Assembly: GCF_004322775.1 (NCBI RefSeq)
Contig: NZ_CP036403.1
Location: 1,488,001 to 1,552,000, forward strand
Direction: 5' to 3'
Length of the DNA: 64,000 nt
DNA from: Ornithinimicrobium sufpigmenti
GTDB taxonomy: Bacteria; Actinomycetota; Actinomycetes; Actinomycetales; Dermatophilaceae
Positions 26,998 to 34,961 of this stretch are shown here, piece after piece (position 1 is the stretch's first letter; every line of letters starts with the position of its first letter). The notes under the pieces were generated by a model. It was not told the DNA's origin and ran no database searches. It saw only the letters and a list, made by a program, of their open reading frames with translations. The position numbers and the translations under genes are program-made.

Positions 26998-28170
26998 TCA
27001 GCCCTCGGCCGCGTCCCTCCACCAGGCACCCCGGTGCTCGTCCAGGTCCGGCGGCGCGCTGCGGTAGGCCGCCGGTGTGCGGGAGAAGCGCATCGGGTTG
27101 GACACCTGCGCGCTGACGCGGTCACCGGAGCGGGTCTGCACGACCGGGTCCAGCCCCAGGCTCTCGGCCAGCTCTATCGCCTGGCCGATGCTGTTGATCG
27201 GGCCCGCCGGCACGCCGACGGCCGAGAGCTCCCCGGCCCAGTCCTGCGCCGAGCGGGCGGCCAGCAGCCGTTCCAGGGTCGCGCGCAGCGCGGCACGATG
27301 CTCGACCCGGGCCACGTTCGTGGCGAAGCGGTCGTCCGTGGCCAGCTCCGGCTCGCCCAGCACCCGCACGAGGCGCTGGAACTGTCGGTCGTTGCCGACG
27401 GCCACCACCAGCTGCCCGTCCCCGGTGGGGAGCGGCTCGTAGGGGCTGATCGAGGGGTGGGCGTTGCCGGAGCGGCCGGGGGAGACGCCGGTGCCCACCG
27501 CGGCGGAGGTCTGGTTGACCAGGCCGGAGAGGAGCGAGGAGAGCAGGTTGACCTCGACATGCTGCCCCTGACCCGACCGGGTGCGCTCCAGCAGCGCGGC
27601 CTGCACCGCGCTCAAGGCGTGCAGCCCGGTGACCACGTCGACGAGGGCCACGCCCACCTTGGACGGCTCGCCGTCCGGGTCGCCGGTGATGCTCATCAGC
27701 CCGCCCATCGCCTGGACGAGCAGGTCGTAGCCCGGCAGCCCCGCGCCCGGGCCGGAGCCGAACCCGGTGATCGAGCACATCACGACGCGCGGGTTGGCCG
27801 CGGACAGGCTGGCGTGGTCGAGGCCGAACCTGCCCATCACCCCGGGGCGGAAGTTCTCCACCACCACGTCCGCCGATGTGGCCAGCTCCAGCGCCCGAGC
27901 ATGGTCCGCCTCGTCGGTCAGGTCGAGGGCGACCGAGCGCTTGTTGCGGTTGGCCGCCGCGAAGTAGGTGGCCCGGCCGGTCGCGTCCCGCGGGGGAGCC
28001 CACTGCCGCGTGTCGTCCCCCGAGGGCGGCTCCACCTTGATCACATCGGCGCCCAGGTCGGCCATCAGCATGGTGGCGTAGGGGCCGGCGAGCACCCGGG
28101 AGAAGTCGGCCACCCGGATGCCGGCGAGCGGTCCGGGGTCATGCTGGCGATCGGTCACGTCGGGTCTCAT
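26998..28170 (-). CDS. CaiB/BaiF CoA-transferase (glutarate CoA-transferase-like)
   Basis: A 390-residue class III CoA-transferase with PLAGIRVADFSRVLAGP, MADLGADVIKVEPPSGDDTR, NRNKRSVALDL, VVENFRPGVMGRFGL and PGYDLLVQAMGG. It is related to but clearly distinct from the 24384-25616 protein. The four-base overlap with the upstream TetR gene (28167-28170) and a divergent glutaryl-CoA-dehydrogenase-like gene suggest that it activates glutarate or a similar dicarboxylate with succinyl-CoA, as SUGCT/GcdG enzymes do; the substrate is inferred from context. ATG 28170 has AAGGAGAG upstream. Confidence 0.9.
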   Translation of the reverse strand: MRPDVTDRQHDPGPLAGIRVADFSRVLAGPYATMLMADLGADVIKVEPPSGDDTRQWAPPRDATGRATYFAAANRNKRSVALDLTDEADHARALELATSADVVVENFRPGVMGRFGLDHASLSAANPRVVMCSITGFGSGPGAGLPGYDLLVQAMGGLMSITGDPDGEPSKVGVALVDVVTGLHALSAVQAALLERTRSGQGQHVEVNLLSSLLSGLVNQTSAAVGTGVSPGRSGNAHPSISPYEPLPTGDGQLVVAVGNDRQFQRLVRVLGEPELATDDRFATNVARVEHRAALRATLERLLAARSAQDWAGELSAVGVPAGPINSIGQAIELAESLGLDPVVQTRSGDRVSAQVSNPMRFSRTPAAYRSAPPDLDEHRGAWWRDAAEG

Positions 28171-28796
28171 CTCTGCTCTCCTTCAGGCCCTGGCTCCAGG
28201 CCGCGGACCAGGCACCGCAGCCCGAGCTCGAAGCTGTCCTCGTCGATGCGGGACGCCTCCGACCGGAGCCGGTGCGCGCCCTGGGTCAGGTGCGGGTAAC
28301 GGTCGAGGTACACCTGCACGTCGTCGGCGAACCCGGAGGCGAAGGGGGTGGAGGCGGAGCCGATGACCAGGTACTTGACCATCCCGGAGATCTCCGTGGC
28401 CCGGCGTGGCGCCCAGCCCGAGGCCAGCAGCCCGCCGTGCACCGCGTCGGCCATGGCCAGGAAGCTCTCCCGCCGCTGGGCGCCCGAGGCGATGATCGGG
28501 ACGGCGCCGGGGTGGGCCAGCAGCGCCGCGCGGTAGGAACGCCCCCAGGTCAGCAGCCCCTCGCGCCAGCCGTGCTCGAACCCCGAGGTGTCGACGTCGG
28601 CCACCAGCACGTTCGCGACGGCGTCCAGGACGTCGTCCTTGGTGGGGAAGTGGCCGTAGAGCGAGGCGGCCTGCACCCCCAGCCGCTCGGCCAGCCGGCG
28701 CATCGTCACCGCGCCCAGGCCGTCCTCGTCGATGAGCGCCAGCGCGGCGTCGCGGATCCGCTCACGGGTGAGCACCGGGGTGCGGGGCCGGGCCAT
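28167..28796 (-). CDS. TetR/AcrR family transcriptional regulator
   Basis: A 209-residue regulator. The N-terminal helix-turn-helix is clear: RERIRDAALALIDEDGLGAVTMRRLAERLGVQ then SLYGHFPTKDDVLD (residues about 10-57). The C-terminal part is an all-helical ligand domain with a TetR_C-like Leu/Ala-rich pattern. ATG 28796 is preceded by GAGGAG. The gene overlaps the CoA-transferase by four bases and faces the acyl-CoA dehydrogenase gene. The large inverted repeat at 28852-28888 is the likely operator. An acyl-CoA or dicarboxylyl-CoA ligand is a reasonable guess. Confidence 0.9.
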   Translation of the reverse strand: MARPRTPVLTRERIRDAALALIDEDGLGAVTMRRLAERLGVQAASLYGHFPTKDDVLDAVANVLVADVDTSGFEHGWREGLLTWGRSYRAALLAHPGAVPIIASGAQRRESFLAMADAVHGGLLASGWAPRRATEISGMVKYLVIGSASTPFASGFADDVQVYLDRYPHLTQGAHRLRSEASRIDEDSFELGLRCLVRGLEPGPEGEQR

Positions 28797-28851
28797 CGTG
28801 CTCTCCTCAGCTGGGCGGTCGGTCAGGGCGGAGGGGGTGGGTTTGCTTCAG

Positions 28852-28888
28852 CCTAACATCGTTCGGTAATCTTCCGAACATTGTTAGG
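28852..28888. promoter_or_regulatory. 37-bp inverted repeat, probable TetR operator
   Basis: The left arm CCTAACATCGTTCGGTA and the reverse complement of the right arm, CCTAACAATGTTCGGAA, agree at 14 of 17 positions. It sits centrally between the divergent TetR and acyl-CoA dehydrogenase starts (28796 and 28913) and is the only AT-rich stretch there, so it probably overlaps both promoters. Confidence 0.75.
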
Positions 28889-28912
28889 TATCACCGATCC
28901 GGGAGTATCGCC

Positions 28913-30097
28913 ATGGCACCGAAGACAGCTGTTTCCCCCCTCGACCTGTTCGCGATCGACCACCTCGTGGACGAGGAGGAGCGCGACATCCAGCGGACCG
29001 TGCGGGAGCTGGTGACCGAGCGGATCAAGCCGCACCTCGCCGAGTGGTACGAGGCCGGGCACGTGCCGGTGCGCGAGCTCGCCCCGGAGCTGGGCGCCCT
29101 CGGCCTGCTGGGGATGCACCTGGAGGGGTACGGCTGCGCCGGGACCAGCGCGACGGCCTACGGGCTGGCCTGTCTGGAGCTGGAGGCCGGCGACTCCGGC
29201 ATCCGCTCGCTGGTCAGCGTGCAGGGGTCGCTGGCGATGTTCGCGATCTGGCGGTGGGGCTCGGAGGAGCAGAAGCAGCAGTGGTTGCCGCGGATGGCGA
29301 CCGGCGAGGCGATCGGCTGCTTCGGCCTGACCGAGCCGGACTTCGGCTCCAACCCGGGAGGGATGCGGACCCGCGCCGTGCGCGACGGCAGCAACGGCGA
29401 CTGGGTGCTCACCGGCACCAAGATGTGGATCACCAACGGCTCGGTCTCCGACGTGGCCGTGGTGTGGGCGCAGACCGACGAGGGCGTCCGGGGCTTCGTC
29501 GTCCCGACCGACAGCCCCGGTTTCTCCGCCCCCGAGATCACCAGGAAGCTCTCGCTGCGCGCGTCGATCACCAGCGAGCTGGTCCTGGACGGGGTGCGGC
29601 TGCCCGCCGACGCCGTCTTCCCCGAGGTGCGCGGCCTCAAGGGTCCCCTGTCCTGCCTCAACGAGGCCCGCTTCGGCATCGTCTTCGGCGCGGTGGGTGC
29701 CGCCCGCGACAGCCTGGAGGCGACCATCCGCTACGCGCAGGAGCGGGACATCTTCGACAAGCCGCTGGCCGCGTACCAGCTCACCCAGGCCAAGGTGGCC
29801 GACATGGGCCTGGAGCTGGGCAAGGCGATGCTGCTGGCGCTGCACCTGGGACGGCTCAAGGACGAGGGCACGCTGGTCCCGGACCAGATCTCGCTCGGCA
29901 AGCTCAACAACGTCCGCGAGGCGATCAAGATCGCCCGCGAGTGCCGCGCCGTCATGGGGGCCGCAGGCATCACGCTGGAGCACCCGGTCCTGCGCCACGC
30001 CAACAACCTGGAGTCGGTGCTGACCTACGAGGGCACCTCCGAGGTGCACCAGCTGATCATCGGCCAGGCGCTGACCGGGCACTCCGCCTTCCGCTGA
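28913..30097 (+). CDS. Acyl-CoA dehydrogenase, glutaryl-CoA dehydrogenase-like
   Basis: A 394-residue FAD acyl-CoA dehydrogenase. It shows CFGLTEPDFGSNPGGMRTR and WITNGSVSDVAVVWA (flavin and substrate contacts), ARFGIVFGAVGAARD, and YEGTSEVHQLIIGQALTG with the catalytic Glu at the position used by glutaryl-CoA dehydrogenase. The overall pattern (GDSGIRSLVSVQGSL, NNLESVLTYEGTSE) is GcdH-like: it would oxidise and decarboxylate glutaryl-CoA to crotonyl-CoA. The divergent glutarate-type CoA-transferase fits this role. ATG 28913 follows a GGGAG box. Confidence 0.87.
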   Translation: MAPKTAVSPLDLFAIDHLVDEEERDIQRTVRELVTERIKPHLAEWYEAGHVPVRELAPELGALGLLGMHLEGYGCAGTSATAYGLACLELEAGDSGIRSLVSVQGSLAMFAIWRWGSEEQKQQWLPRMATGEAIGCFGLTEPDFGSNPGGMRTRAVRDGSNGDWVLTGTKMWITNGSVSDVAVVWAQTDEGVRGFVVPTDSPGFSAPEITRKLSLRASITSELVLDGVRLPADAVFPEVRGLKGPLSCLNEARFGIVFGAVGAARDSLEATIRYAQERDIFDKPLAAYQLTQAKVADMGLELGKAMLLALHLGRLKDEGTLVPDQISLGKLNNVREAIKIARECRAVMGAAGITLEHPVLRHANNLESVLTYEGTSEVHQLIIGQALTGHSAFR

Positions 30098-30161
30098 GCC
30101 GCGTCGGCCGGGGCGGCACACCCTCGGCGGGCATGCTTCGGTGCTCGCGGTCCGCCCTGGT

Positions 30162-30938
30162 TCAGGAGTCGGCCGGCCAGTCGTCCGGCACCGACGCGCC
30201 GCCCTCGACGACGTCCTCCTGCTCGCCGGGCTGCTCGGTCCAGGAGTCCCGCGGGCGGTAGCCGAGCTCGAGCATGGTGTTGGTCAGGTCCCAGCGCCGG
30301 TTGGGGTTGTCGGAGATGGCGTAGTAGAGCCCGAAGGTGACCTCGGCCTCGATGGCGCGGCGGAAGACCTGCTCGGTGTCGTCGGGGCTGAGCCACATCG
30401 CGCGCAGCACGTCCTCGTCGGCCAGCGTCGGGTCGCCGGACATCCAGCCGATGCGCAGGGCGATGAAGTCCAGGCCGTGCTCGTCGTGGTAGAACCGGCC
30501 CAGGACCTCGCCGAAGGCCTTGGAGACCCCGTAGAGGGAGTCGCCACGAGGCAGGTGGTGGGGGTAGACCGGCCACCGCTCCTGCCGGTCGTACATCCCC
30601 ATCGCGTGGTTGCTGGAGGCGAAGACCACCCGGCGGACCCCCGCCTCTCGAGCCGCCTCGAGGACGTTGCGCAGGCCGATGATGTTGGCGCCCAGCACGT
30701 CCTCCCAGGAGGACTCCGGCGAGGCCGACCCGGCGAGGTGCAGGACGGTGTCGACCCCGTCCATCAGCGCCCGGACCTGCTCGTAGTCCTCGAGGTCGGC
30801 CTCCTGCAGGCTCTCCTCCTGCTCCTCGGTGCGCGGGGTGCGGCCGTGCTGCACCAGGTCGTAGTCGTCGCGAAGCCGGTCGGCGAGCAGCAGACCGATC
30901 TCCCCGGTGGCACCAGTGATGAGGACACGTCGTGGCAT
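30162..30938 (-). CDS. NAD-dependent epimerase/dehydratase, uronate dehydrogenase-like
   Basis: A 258-residue extended SDR. LITGATGEIGLLLADRL is the NAD motif, VLHLAGSASPESSWEDVLGAN and NIIGLRNVLEAAR follow, then VVFASSNHAMGMY and YGVSKAFGEVLGRFY with the Tyr-x-x-x-Lys pair. The ASSNH, YGVSK and TWLS-type (AMWLSPDD) blocks match bacterial uronate dehydrogenases, which oxidise glucuronate or galacturonate to aldarolactones. ATG 30938 (MPRRVLITG) is chosen over an upstream in-frame start because the Rossmann strand begins at once. This is the left edge of the sugar-acid region, though it is not adjacent to uxaC. Confidence 0.82.
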   Translation of the reverse strand: MPRRVLITGATGEIGLLLADRLRDDYDLVQHGRTPRTEEQEESLQEADLEDYEQVRALMDGVDTVLHLAGSASPESSWEDVLGANIIGLRNVLEAAREAGVRRVVFASSNHAMGMYDRQERWPVYPHHLPRGDSLYGVSKAFGEVLGRFYHDEHGLDFIALRIGWMSGDPTLADEDVLRAMWLSPDDTEQVFRRAIEAEVTFGLYYAISDNPNRRWDLTNTMLELGYRPRDSWTEQPGEQEDVVEGGASVPDDWPADS

Positions 30939-31054
30939 GGCCCCAGTCTGGGTCAGCAGGCGCGCTGCCGCGAGCCTGAGGCTCACGCACCGGCTGCTCC
31001 TAGAGTGGGCGGGTGCGACGGAGCGAGGGAGGCAGCGAGGAAAGTAGGGCAGGC

Positions 31055-31600
31055 ATGGACCTGTCGTTCAGCAGGGCCGGGCCGGCCGACGTCGAGGCCG
31101 TCCAGACGGTCTACCGGCAGATCATCGACCACCTGGCGGTGACGGTGGACTTCCCGCACTGGCACACCGAGAACCACCCGACCCCGCACCAGGTGGAGCA
31201 GTGGGTCCGGGCCGGTGACCTGTACGTCGCCGTCACGCAGCGCGGCGACCCCGCCGCGGAGCGGGTCGCCGGCGCGGTGGTGCTCGACCACCAGGCGCCT
31301 GAGGCCTACGGGGCAGCGCCCTGGGCGATCGAGGCGGGCACCGAGGAGGTGCTCGTGGTGCACGTGCTCGGTGTCGCCCCCGACTTCCTCCGTCGGGGGG
31401 TAGCCAGCTTCCTTGTCGAGGCCTCGCTCGACCTCGCACGGCAGAAGGGCTGCCGGACGGTCCGGCTGGACGCCTACGTCGAGAACCTCCCGGCCCGCGA
31501 GCTGTACACCCGCCACGGCTTCACCGACCTGGGGGTGCACACCGTGCGCTACGAGGGGACCGACCTGAGCCGGTTCCACCTCTTCGAGCGCGTCCTCTGA
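31055..31600 (+). CDS. GNAT family N-acetyltransferase
   Basis: A 181-residue GNAT protein. The acetyl-CoA core is visible as VVHVLGVAPDFLRRGVASFLVE (the LRRGVAS block stands for the R/Q-x-x-G-x-G/A loop), followed by TVRLDAYVENLPARELYTRHGFTDLG, a typical C-terminal half. ATG 31055 follows AGGGCAGG; an in-frame GTG at 31013 would add 14 low-complexity residues. The substrate is unknown. It lies between the uronate-dehydrogenase-like gene (divergent) and a convergent UPF0324 gene. Confidence 0.85.
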   Translation: MDLSFSRAGPADVEAVQTVYRQIIDHLAVTVDFPHWHTENHPTPHQVEQWVRAGDLYVAVTQRGDPAAERVAGAVVLDHQAPEAYGAAPWAIEAGTEEVLVVHVLGVAPDFLRRGVASFLVEASLDLARQKGCRTVRLDAYVENLPARELYTRHGFTDLGVHTVRYEGTDLSRFHLFERVL

Positions 31601-31653
31601 CCCAGGTCGGCTCGAGGTGGACGACGTCGCCGCGGCCTCGTCGTGCATGGCGG

Positions 31654-32682
31654 CTACAGGAGCAGCAGCAGGAGCAGGGGGACGACCAGCGCGATGCCCG
31701 TCGACGCGGCCGAGAGCCCCAGCACGGCCGGCGGCAGGGGGAAGAGCCGACGGACCCGGATGTCCAGGCCCAGGCCGAACATGCCGGCGGCGAGCAGGAA
31801 GGTGCCCAGGCTGGTGATGGGGTCGAGGGCGGCCTCCGGGAGCAGCCCGACCGAGCGGGCCAGCGCCATGAGCACGAAGCCGACCAGGAACCACGGCACG
31901 AAGTCCCGCAGGCGCACGGCCGACCGGTCGCCGCGAGGGCTGCCCTCCCGAGCGCTGCCCTCCGACCGGCTGCTCTCGCGGCGGAGGGCGCCGAGGTAGG
32001 CCAGGACGAGCAGGGCCACCCGGCCCAGCTTGATGGTGGTGGCCGCGGTGAGGGCGACGCCGGCGGCGCCGCCCACCAGCGAGGCCGCGACGACGACCTG
32101 GGCCACCTCGTGGATGCTGGCGCCGACCCAGATCCCCACGTCCTCCGCCCCCAGGCCCAGCGCACCCCCGAGCCAGGGCACGACGAAGGTCATCACGGTC
32201 CCGAAGATCGTCACCATGGCCAGCGCCAGGGCCACGTCCTCGTCCCGTCGCCGGATGCTGCCCTCCACCGCGGCGATCGCCGCGGCGCCGCAGATGGAGA
32301 ACCCGGCCGCGGTCATCGTCACCAGCCCCCGCGGGAGGCCGAGCCGGTCCCCGATGACGCAGGTGAGGGTGAAGACGGAGAGCACCGTCACCACGATGAC
32401 GAGCAGCCCGGTGAGACCGAGCGCGGCCAGCGCCGACCACGACAGCAGGGCGCCCAGCGCCACGATGCCCAGACGCAGCAGGGTCTTCGCGGCCTTCTGC
32501 GGACCCTTCAGGCCGTGCTCCGGCATCAGCGGGCTGTTGGCCACCGCGATGCCCAGGACCATGGACCACAGCAGCGGGCTGACCGTGGGGACGAACCGAC
32601 CGACGAGGACGGAAACCAGGGCCGCCACCAGGGCTGGCCAGGCGTGCCCGAGAAGACGGATCACGGGAATGGTCTGGACCAA
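31654..32682 (-). CDS. UPF0324/YeiH family membrane protein
   Basis: A 342-residue polytopic membrane protein of the YeiH (putative sulfate exporter, Cons_hypoth698) family, with about ten helices. Family blocks seen: LLWSMVLGIAVANSP, LLRLGIVALGALLS, GFSICGAAAIAAVE and GIWVGASIHEVAQVVVA. TTG 32682 is preferred because a GGGAGAGG ribosome site lies 8-15 bases upstream and the first helix follows; an in-frame start at 32784 would add 34 basic residues. A charged Ser/Arg-rich loop (about 215-240) interrupts two helices. The transported substrate is unproven for the family. Confidence 0.8.
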   Translation of the reverse strand: MVQTIPVIRLLGHAWPALVAALVSVLVGRFVPTVSPLLWSMVLGIAVANSPLMPEHGLKGPQKAAKTLLRLGIVALGALLSWSALAALGLTGLLVIVVTVLSVFTLTCVIGDRLGLPRGLVTMTAAGFSICGAAAIAAVEGSIRRRDEDVALALAMVTIFGTVMTFVVPWLGGALGLGAEDVGIWVGASIHEVAQVVVAASLVGGAAGVALTAATTIKLGRVALLVLAYLGALRRESSRSEGSAREGSPRGDRSAVRLRDFVPWFLVGFVLMALARSVGLLPEAALDPITSLGTFLLAAGMFGLGLDIRVRRLFPLPPAVLGLSAASTGIALVVPLLLLLLL

Positions 32683-32829
32683 CTCACAGCCTCTCCCGCT
32701 CAGGTGCCGGCGTCCGCCTGCGATCGGGTCCGCCCGGCGTCTCGTCCGGGCGTCATTGTGCCTGCGCACCGCACCCCGGACCAACTCGTGTCGCAGGGAG
32801 GTGCGAGGTGGTCCTCACCTGTGGGTTGG

Positions 32830-32855
32830 ATCGGTGAGTTGCATCGGTGAGTTGC
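32830..32855. repeat. 13-bp tandem duplication upstream of larC
   Basis: Two exact adjacent copies of atcggtgagttgc end 13 bases before the larC ATG. They carry the only relatively AT-rich sequence of the gap and may include promoter or leader elements. Confidence 0.6.
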
Positions 32856-32868
32856 ATAGGGTGGGCAG

Positions 32869-34209
32869 ATGCCATCGTTATGGATCGACGCGTCGGCCGG
32901 GGTGGCGGGTGACATGCTGCTGGCGGCGCTGCTCGAGGCCGGTGCCGACCTCGAGGTGGTACGGGCGGCAGTGGCAGCAGTCGTGCCGGGGGAGGTACGC
33001 ATCGAGACGGCCCCCGTGCGCAGGGCCGGGCTGGCCGCGACCCGGTGCACCGTCACGCCCGACGCGCCGGCCGGGCACCACCGACCCTGGACCGAGATCT
33101 CCGCGCTGCTGCGGGACGCAGCGCTCGCCCAGCCGGTCCGGGATCTCGCGTATGCGGCCTTCCTCGCCCTGGCCAGGGCGGAGTCCGCGGCGCACGGGGT
33201 CCCGGAGGAGGAGGTGCGCTTCCACGAGGTCGGCGCCTGGGACTCGATCGCCGACGTGGTCGGGGTCGCTGCGGCCGTGCACGACCTGGGGGTGACCCGC
33301 ACCAGCGCGACGCCGGTGGGGCTCGGCTCGGGCACGGTCGACACCGCCCACGGCCGGATGCCGGTGCCCGTACCGGCGGTGGTGCGCCTCCTGGCGGACG
33401 GGCCGCTGACGGCCGCACCGGACGACGGGCTGGTGGGGGAGTGCGCGACGCCCACCGGGGTGGCGATGATGGTCGCCCTGGCGCCGCACGTGGCGCCGAC
33501 GCCGGCCGGGAGGGTGCAGGCGGTCGGCGTCGGCGCAGGTGGGCGCGACACCGCCGGCCGCGCCAACGTGGTGCGGGTCGTCCTGCACGAGGACGTCGAC
33601 GGAGCGCATCGGCACCGCGACGGCGGACTCGAGAGCCGACCATGGGGCGAGCACTGGAGCGAGCACGGGAGCGAGCGAGGGAACGGGCAGGAGGGGGAGC
33701 GGCCCGCTGGCTCGGGGCAGGAAGGCTCGGAGCACGACCATGAGCAGACCCTGGTCGAGCTGGCGGCCAACGTGGACGACCTGGACCCGCGCGTGTGGCC
33801 CAGCGTGATCGAGACCGTCCTGGCGGCCGGGGCCCTGGACGCCTGGCTGGTGCCCGTACACATGAAGAAGGGCCGGCCGGGCGTCATCGTCCACGCCCTC
33901 GCCGAGCCGCACCTGCGGGCCGGTCTGGTGGAGGTGCTGGTGCGGCATACCCCGTCCTTGGGGGTGCGCTGGCATCTCGTCACCCGCGCGGCGCTGGGGC
34001 GCCGGTGGGAGCGGGTCGAGGTCCCCGGGGGCAGCGTGCGGGTCAAGCTGGGTCTGCGCGAGGGTGAGGTGGTGACCGCGACGCCCGAGCTCGAGGACGC
34101 CCGGATGGTCGCGGAGGCCACGGGCCAGCCGCTGCGTGCGGTGCTGCGGGCTGCGGAGGCTGCGGCCGCGGGGGCGGCCTGGTCGACCGACCCGCCGGCT
34201 CAGGGCTGA
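32869..34209 (+). CDS. larC: LarC, nickel insertion protein for the NPN pincer cofactor
   Basis: A 446-residue LarC (DUF111). It starts with WIDASAGVAGDMLLAALLEAG, then EEVRFHEVGAWDSIADVVG, SATPVGLGSGTVDTAHGRMPVPVP, GECATPTGVAMM, and in the second domain LAANVDDLDPRVWPSVIE and HMKKGRPGVIVHAL. LarC is a CTP-dependent enzyme that inserts nickel into pyridinium-3,5-bisthiocarboxylate mononucleotide. Here the two halves are in one frame, unlike L. plantarum, where a ribosomal frameshift joins them. A 45-residue His/Glu/Gly/Ser-rich linker (about 243-288) separates them. Its end overlaps the convergent larB stop by 10 bases. Confidence 0.93.
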   Translation: MPSLWIDASAGVAGDMLLAALLEAGADLEVVRAAVAAVVPGEVRIETAPVRRAGLAATRCTVTPDAPAGHHRPWTEISALLRDAALAQPVRDLAYAAFLALARAESAAHGVPEEEVRFHEVGAWDSIADVVGVAAAVHDLGVTRTSATPVGLGSGTVDTAHGRMPVPVPAVVRLLADGPLTAAPDDGLVGECATPTGVAMMVALAPHVAPTPAGRVQAVGVGAGGRDTAGRANVVRVVLHEDVDGAHRHRDGGLESRPWGEHWSEHGSERGNGQEGERPAGSGQEGSEHDHEQTLVELAANVDDLDPRVWPSVIETVLAAGALDAWLVPVHMKKGRPGVIVHALAEPHLRAGLVEVLVRHTPSLGVRWHLVTRAALGRRWERVEVPGGSVRVKLGLREGEVVTATPELEDARMVAEATGQPLRAVLRAAEAAAAGAAWSTDPPAQG

Positions 34210-34961
34210 GGGAGGTCCGCCGCGATCTGCGCGGCCAGGTGCCCGCCACCGTAGCCGTTGTCGATGTTGACCACGGCCACGCCAGGGGCGCAGCTGGTCA
34301 GCATCGTGAGCAGCGCCGCCACCCCGCCGAAGGCGGCGCCGTAGCCCACGGAGGTCGGCACCGCGACGACGGGGACGCCGACCAGGCCGGCGACCACGCT
34401 GGGCAGGGCGCCGTCCATCCCGGCCACGACCACGATCGCCCGCACCGCCGGGTGCCGCAGCTCCTCCGTCCGCGCAAGGATCCGGTGCAGACCGGCCACC
34501 CCGACGTCGACGATGAGCCTGGTCTCCCGCCCCAGGTGCCGCGCCGTGAGCTCGGCCTCCCGTGCTACCGGCAGGTCCGAGGTGCCGGCCGCGACGACGA
34601 TCACCCGTCCACCGCTGGGCGCTGGCGGCTCGGCCGGCCAGGCCACCACGCGAGCGGTCTCGTCGTGGGCGGCGTCGGGCAGCTCGGCGAGGACGGCGGC
34701 GGCCCGGTCCGCGTCGACCCGGGTGAACAGCACGGGCCCCGGGGTGCCCGACTCCCGCCACCGCAGCGCGATCCGCCGCACCTGGTCGGGCGTCTTGGCG
34801 TCGCAGAGCACCGCCTCGGGATAGCCCCGCCGCCGTCCGCGCTCGAGGTCGAGGTCGAGGTCGGGATCGCGCGCTTCCGGGTCGCGCACAAAGTGCGTCG
34901 CCGAGTCGCTCGGGTCGCTCGGGTCGCTCGGGTCGCTCGGGTCGCTCACCGGCTCTCTCAC
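34200..34961 (-). CDS. larB: LarB, pyridinium-3,5-biscarboxylate mononucleotide synthase
   Basis: A 253-residue LarB. The AIR-carboxylase-like core is plain: VIVVAAGTSDLPVAREAELTA, DVGVAGLHRIL, AIVVVAGMDGALPSVVAGLV, VPTSVGYGAAFGG and NIDNGYGGGHLAAQIA. It carboxylates and hydrolyses nicotinic acid adenine dinucleotide in the first step of nickel-pincer cofactor synthesis. GTG 34961 overlaps the larE stop (GTGA), so larE and larB are translationally coupled. The first 30 residues are repeat-coded (Ser-Asp-Pro units, then Asp-Leu units) and precede the usual N-terminus, so they may be a non-essential leader. Confidence 0.92.
   Translation of the reverse strand: MREPVSDPSDPSDPSDPSDSATHFVRDPEARDPDLDLDLERGRRRGYPEAVLCDAKTPDQVRRIALRWRESGTPGPVLFTRVDADRAAAVLAELPDAAHDETARVVAWPAEPPAPSGGRVIVVAAGTSDLPVAREAELTARHLGRETRLIVDVGVAGLHRILARTEELRHPAVRAIVVVAGMDGALPSVVAGLVGVPVVAVPTSVGYGAAFGGVAALLTMLTSCAPGVAVVNIDNGYGGGHLAAQIAADLPQP
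34905..34949 (-). repeat. 9-bp coding tandem repeat in larB
   Basis: Four exact copies of gtcgctcgg and a fifth partial copy (plus-strand sequence) encode repeated Ser-Asp-Pro at the LarB N-terminus. Next to it, at about 34850-34863, three gaggtc units encode Asp-Leu pairs. Confidence 0.9.

Noticed and set aside
32869..34209. Programmed frameshift in larC as in L. plantarum
   Set aside because: Both LarC halves are in one continuous frame joined by a low-complexity linker, so no shift is needed.
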